Of a stretch of DNA of 64,000 bases, positions 61,315-64,000 are shown one piece after another. The DNA is taken from the NCBI GenBank assembly GCA_910591455.2, contig OU342819.1, positions 2,760,501-2,824,500 of the forward strand, given 5' to 3'. The position numbers and the translations under genes were made by a program. The notes beneath the pieces were generated by a model. The model was not told the origin of the DNA. It saw only the letters and a program-made list of their open reading frames with translations, and did no database searches. This stretch comes from Pholis gunnellus (lineage: Eukaryota > Chordata > Actinopteri > Perciformes > Pholidae). The first letter of the stretch is position 1; each line of letters opens with the position of its first letter.

Positions 61315-61385
61315 CGTAAATGGTAAATAGACTGTACTTGTATAGTGCTTTTCTAGTTTTCTAACCACTCCAAGCACTTTTCCTC
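61315..61385 (-). repeat. LINE/SINE-type tail repeat, inverted copy
   Basis: TGGTAAATAGACTGTACTTG, TATAGTGCTTTTCTAG and CCACTCCAAGCAC are the reverse-complement layout of the tail repeat at 57010. Confidence 0.55.
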
Positions 61386-62920
61386 TCTCCAAGTGTCCAG
61401 TACTGGTCTCCGTTGACCCGACTCATGTAACTATCCCCTCCCTCAACAAACCTATAACCTGGGTTACCTCAGTGGGGACTCCTTACAGTGATTGACAGAC
61501 ACCTCTTGCCCTCTGTTCCACTGTGTTTAGAGACTGAAAGATTATCTACCAAGCGACAGCCCCCCCCAATGCTCTGGACCATGCCTTATCCATCTGCCCC
61601 GTCACCTTCTCTCCCACTATGAAAACATACCAATCTATATCCTCACAAATCAAACATACCAGTTGTGTGAGGGCGCAAGCTCATGTGTACGTATGGTGTG
61701 TGTGTGTGTGTGCGTTTAAGTCCTTGTTGGCTTATAGCTTCCAAGAATGAGGCGAGGATAAGAGAGCGATGGGAGTGCTGCATATAAAATTGTTGGGCTG
61801 GTTGTGGAGAACATAATAAGGGGCGAGAGCTCCAGCAGACCTGCTTCCTGCACTTCCAATACAGCTAAAACAGATCGCGTGCGTGAATATGGAGAGCGAG
61901 TGTGTTAGTGCTAATGGCGCTCCGTTCGGATCTAGCAGTGTAATCAGAGGCACGCCGAAGTAAATAACTCAGTGGGTGTTCAGGGCTGGCCGGCTGCCAC
62001 CGAGGTGCGAGATGATTTATACTACCCTCTGCGATGAGACAGGGAGGGGAACAGAGGGAGAGATCAAACCAACTGATGGATGGAGGGACGGATGGATGGA
62101 GGGACGGAGGGATGGATAGTGGAAGGTGGGTGAGGTGATTGAAGAGCCAAGGCCAGAGGGACAGCCCAGTCCAATCTGTATACAAGGCAAATGCAAAGGC
62201 AAAAGAGAGACGGAGAGACGGACGGGCAGATGATTTGTGCGTTTGTGACGGTAAAGGAGGCGACCCGGTAAACCAAACGTCCACAGCAAGTGGACAGCTG
62301 ACGGAACAGTTGTCTCTCTTTAAAAGACATTCAGCTAGAGGGCCTCACACCTGCAGTGGTTCAGCACTCATTCATGACGGGGAAGGAGAGTGAATGAAAA
62401 GTTCAACGCGTTGCTGTTAGCTGACAAGTTAATATTCAACATGTGTTTCCTGATACAAACAGAGCGCAGTTTGTGGTAGGGATATTAATAACTAACCGTT
62501 TAACCTGTAAGTTAGAGATTTAAATTAAGAAGTAATAGAAATAAAAAATAAAAAAAGACTGAGCTAAAATTTAGAGGAGCGGCTTGTCACTTAAAGGAGA
62601 ACAGCTGGTCCACCTAAAGTGAGCCTGCTGATGTTGTGGCTAACGCCGAGGCTAACCCCCTTCACTTTAATCAGCAGGTGATGCCTTGTATTGGTATCAG
62701 TGCATTTCCAATATGTGCACTTACCCCAAATTGACTTCTTTTTTATAATCCAAACAAAGTAAATAATAGAGTTTTCTGCACATAAATGGATCTCAGTAAT
62801 ATTGTTTCTTGGAAACCATGATGCTTATCAGAAAAACAGACCGAAACCTGGTGGCCCCCCAGACATTTGGAACAATGGTAATGAATCTGCTTTGTCCTTT
62901 GCCGTCATTTTAAAGTTCAA
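61386..62920. other. No gene recognised
   Basis: A GGATGGATG/GGGACGGA purine-rich patch lies at 62035-62110 and a short (GT)n at 61695-61711. Open frames in this interval follow that composition. Confidence 0.35.
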
Positions 62921-63039
62921 TTTAGATAAATGATGATATACCCATTGGAGCAGTGTGGCACAAACTGTAAGTGGAAAATAATTTGGCTCCAAAAATGTTG
63001 TGTTGGGTTTAGAAGTACCCCATTAGACATTATGATGGA

Positions 63040-63285
63040 CTTTTACTTGTACAGCTCTTTTTCCAACTCAAAGCGCTTTAACACTACATGTCATCATTCC
63101 CCCATTCACACCCATTCATACACTGATGACAGGGGGTACCATGCACGGTGCCTCCTGCCCATCAGGACTATCTAACATTCACACTCATACAGCAGGCACA
63201 GCCTACGGGAGCAATTGGTGTTAAGTGTCTTGCTCAAGGACACATTGACATGGGCCAGCGTGGCTCGAACTACTGATATTAACAC
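63040..63285 (-). repeat. LINE/SINE-type tail repeat, longer inverted copy
   Basis: TTTTACTTGTACAGCTCTTT, CAAAGCGCTTTAACACTAC, CATTCACACCCATTC, GTGTCTTGCTCAAGGACAC and GGCTCGAAC form the extended version of the tail repeat seen at 57010, in reverse orientation. Such 3' regions belong to abundant fish retroposons (L2-like by memory). Confidence 0.62.
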
Positions 63286-63499
63286 CATTTCACCCAGACT
63301 GCTTCTCTCAAAATGTCAAATCATGTTCCACTAAATCAATGAAGGTATACCTTTAACATATGATACAGGAGGGTAGTAGGACCAATACAAACTATGACAC
63401 ATTACTATTGCATATACTTGTTTGGCCCTTTTTTGACTGGACTGAAATATGGTAATATTTGTCTTGAATTGTTTTCAGTCAGTCTGCTGTACATGTGTA

Positions 63500-64000
63500 A
63501 ATCAGTGCTCTAGTTATGTTTAAATAATCGGACCAGGGTGCATCCACCAGGATAAATTCATCAGTACTTGGCATATGAAGTGATTTAAAGTGATTCTGAT
63601 TTTGTTTACAACATCATTACGGGAGGAATTAGTTTACTCGGTTTCCTCTGCACGGCCAAACAGGCCCGCAGCCAGGGCTTACTCATTATTTATGTCACAC
63701 AAATGATGTGGCCTTTTTGCATTTTCATTGCCAAAAGAGATTATTCGGCAGCCGCGTGACGGCTTCTAATATGTAAAGGTTGGGCACAACATTTGTAATA
63801 ATAGCGTCAGTAAATTCATATATTGGCTGTACAGCAGGCCTCAGTGATGTTCTGAGTATCTGACCATACCAACCTGTAGAAAATTATTCAATGTTACATA
63901 AAGGACACTCAAGCAGTGTTAATGTGGTAATGAAATAACTAATAATAAAACAGATCAACAACAGATCGGAACATAATGCCGACCGGCCACAGGAAATGTT
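63500..64000. other. No gene; candidate conserved non-coding block
   Basis: The interval 63520-63860 lacks repeats and simple sequence and contains clustered homeodomain-like and TTTACAAC/CTCATTATTTATG words. Its texture resembles vertebrate conserved non-coding elements. Only cross-species alignment can show this. Confidence 0.25.

Overview
The window looks like nuclear DNA of a ray-finned (teleost) fish, probably a percomorph. The signs are many long (CA)n microsatellites, a typical teleost transposon mix (Tc1/mariner, hAT, PIF/Harbinger, tRNA-derived SINE, a tyrosine-recombinase remnant), and short AG/GT-bounded introns. The organism is inferred from style, not from a diagnostic gene. There are no bacterial operons, CRISPR arrays or phage modules.

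Region 1 (1-8.7 kb): four consecutive exons of a TCF19-like gene on the + strand. They cover the end of an FHA domain, a Ser-rich and basic middle, an AT-hook and a C-terminal PHD finger with its stop codon at 4970-4972. The first exon is not visible and probably lies upstream. The 3' flank carries (CA)n and several AATAAA signals.

Region 2 (8.7-14 kb): a 721-bp hAT element with a perfect 8-bp target duplication, a fold-back repeat, four long CA/GT arrays and an unusual 0.85-kb homopyrimidine tract.

Region 3 (14.3-16.7 kb): a nested cluster of very young TA-inserting transposons. One 1961-bp element has 418-bp inverted arms that are almost identical and holds a decayed IS630/Tc1-type transposase. 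Two near-identical 309-bp elements lie in opposite orientations, one abutting its left end and one inside a palindrome within it.

Region 4 (17-23.7 kb): the last three exons of an unrecognised, apparently intact gene (18637-19565). About 15 bases after its stop codon a 2.6-kb minisatellite of ~77-bp units begins, and an AATAAA follows the array, so the array may be the gene's 3' UTR. The locus is bracketed by 276-bp direct repeats.

Region 5 (24-64 kb): no protein-coding exon was recognised outside transposons. It holds a Crypton-like tyrosine recombinase fragment, a tRNA-derived SINE, a PIF/Harbinger element with remnants of both its genes, a Tc1 fragment with perfect 30-bp ends, an hAT element, a 695-bp inverted-repeat element, several old dispersed repeats (one family carrying CTCF-like motifs), a 27-bp minisatellite, two perfect ~30-bp hairpins with 9-nt loops, and A/T-rich blocks that resemble conserved non-coding elements. 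It could be a large intron or intergenic DNA.
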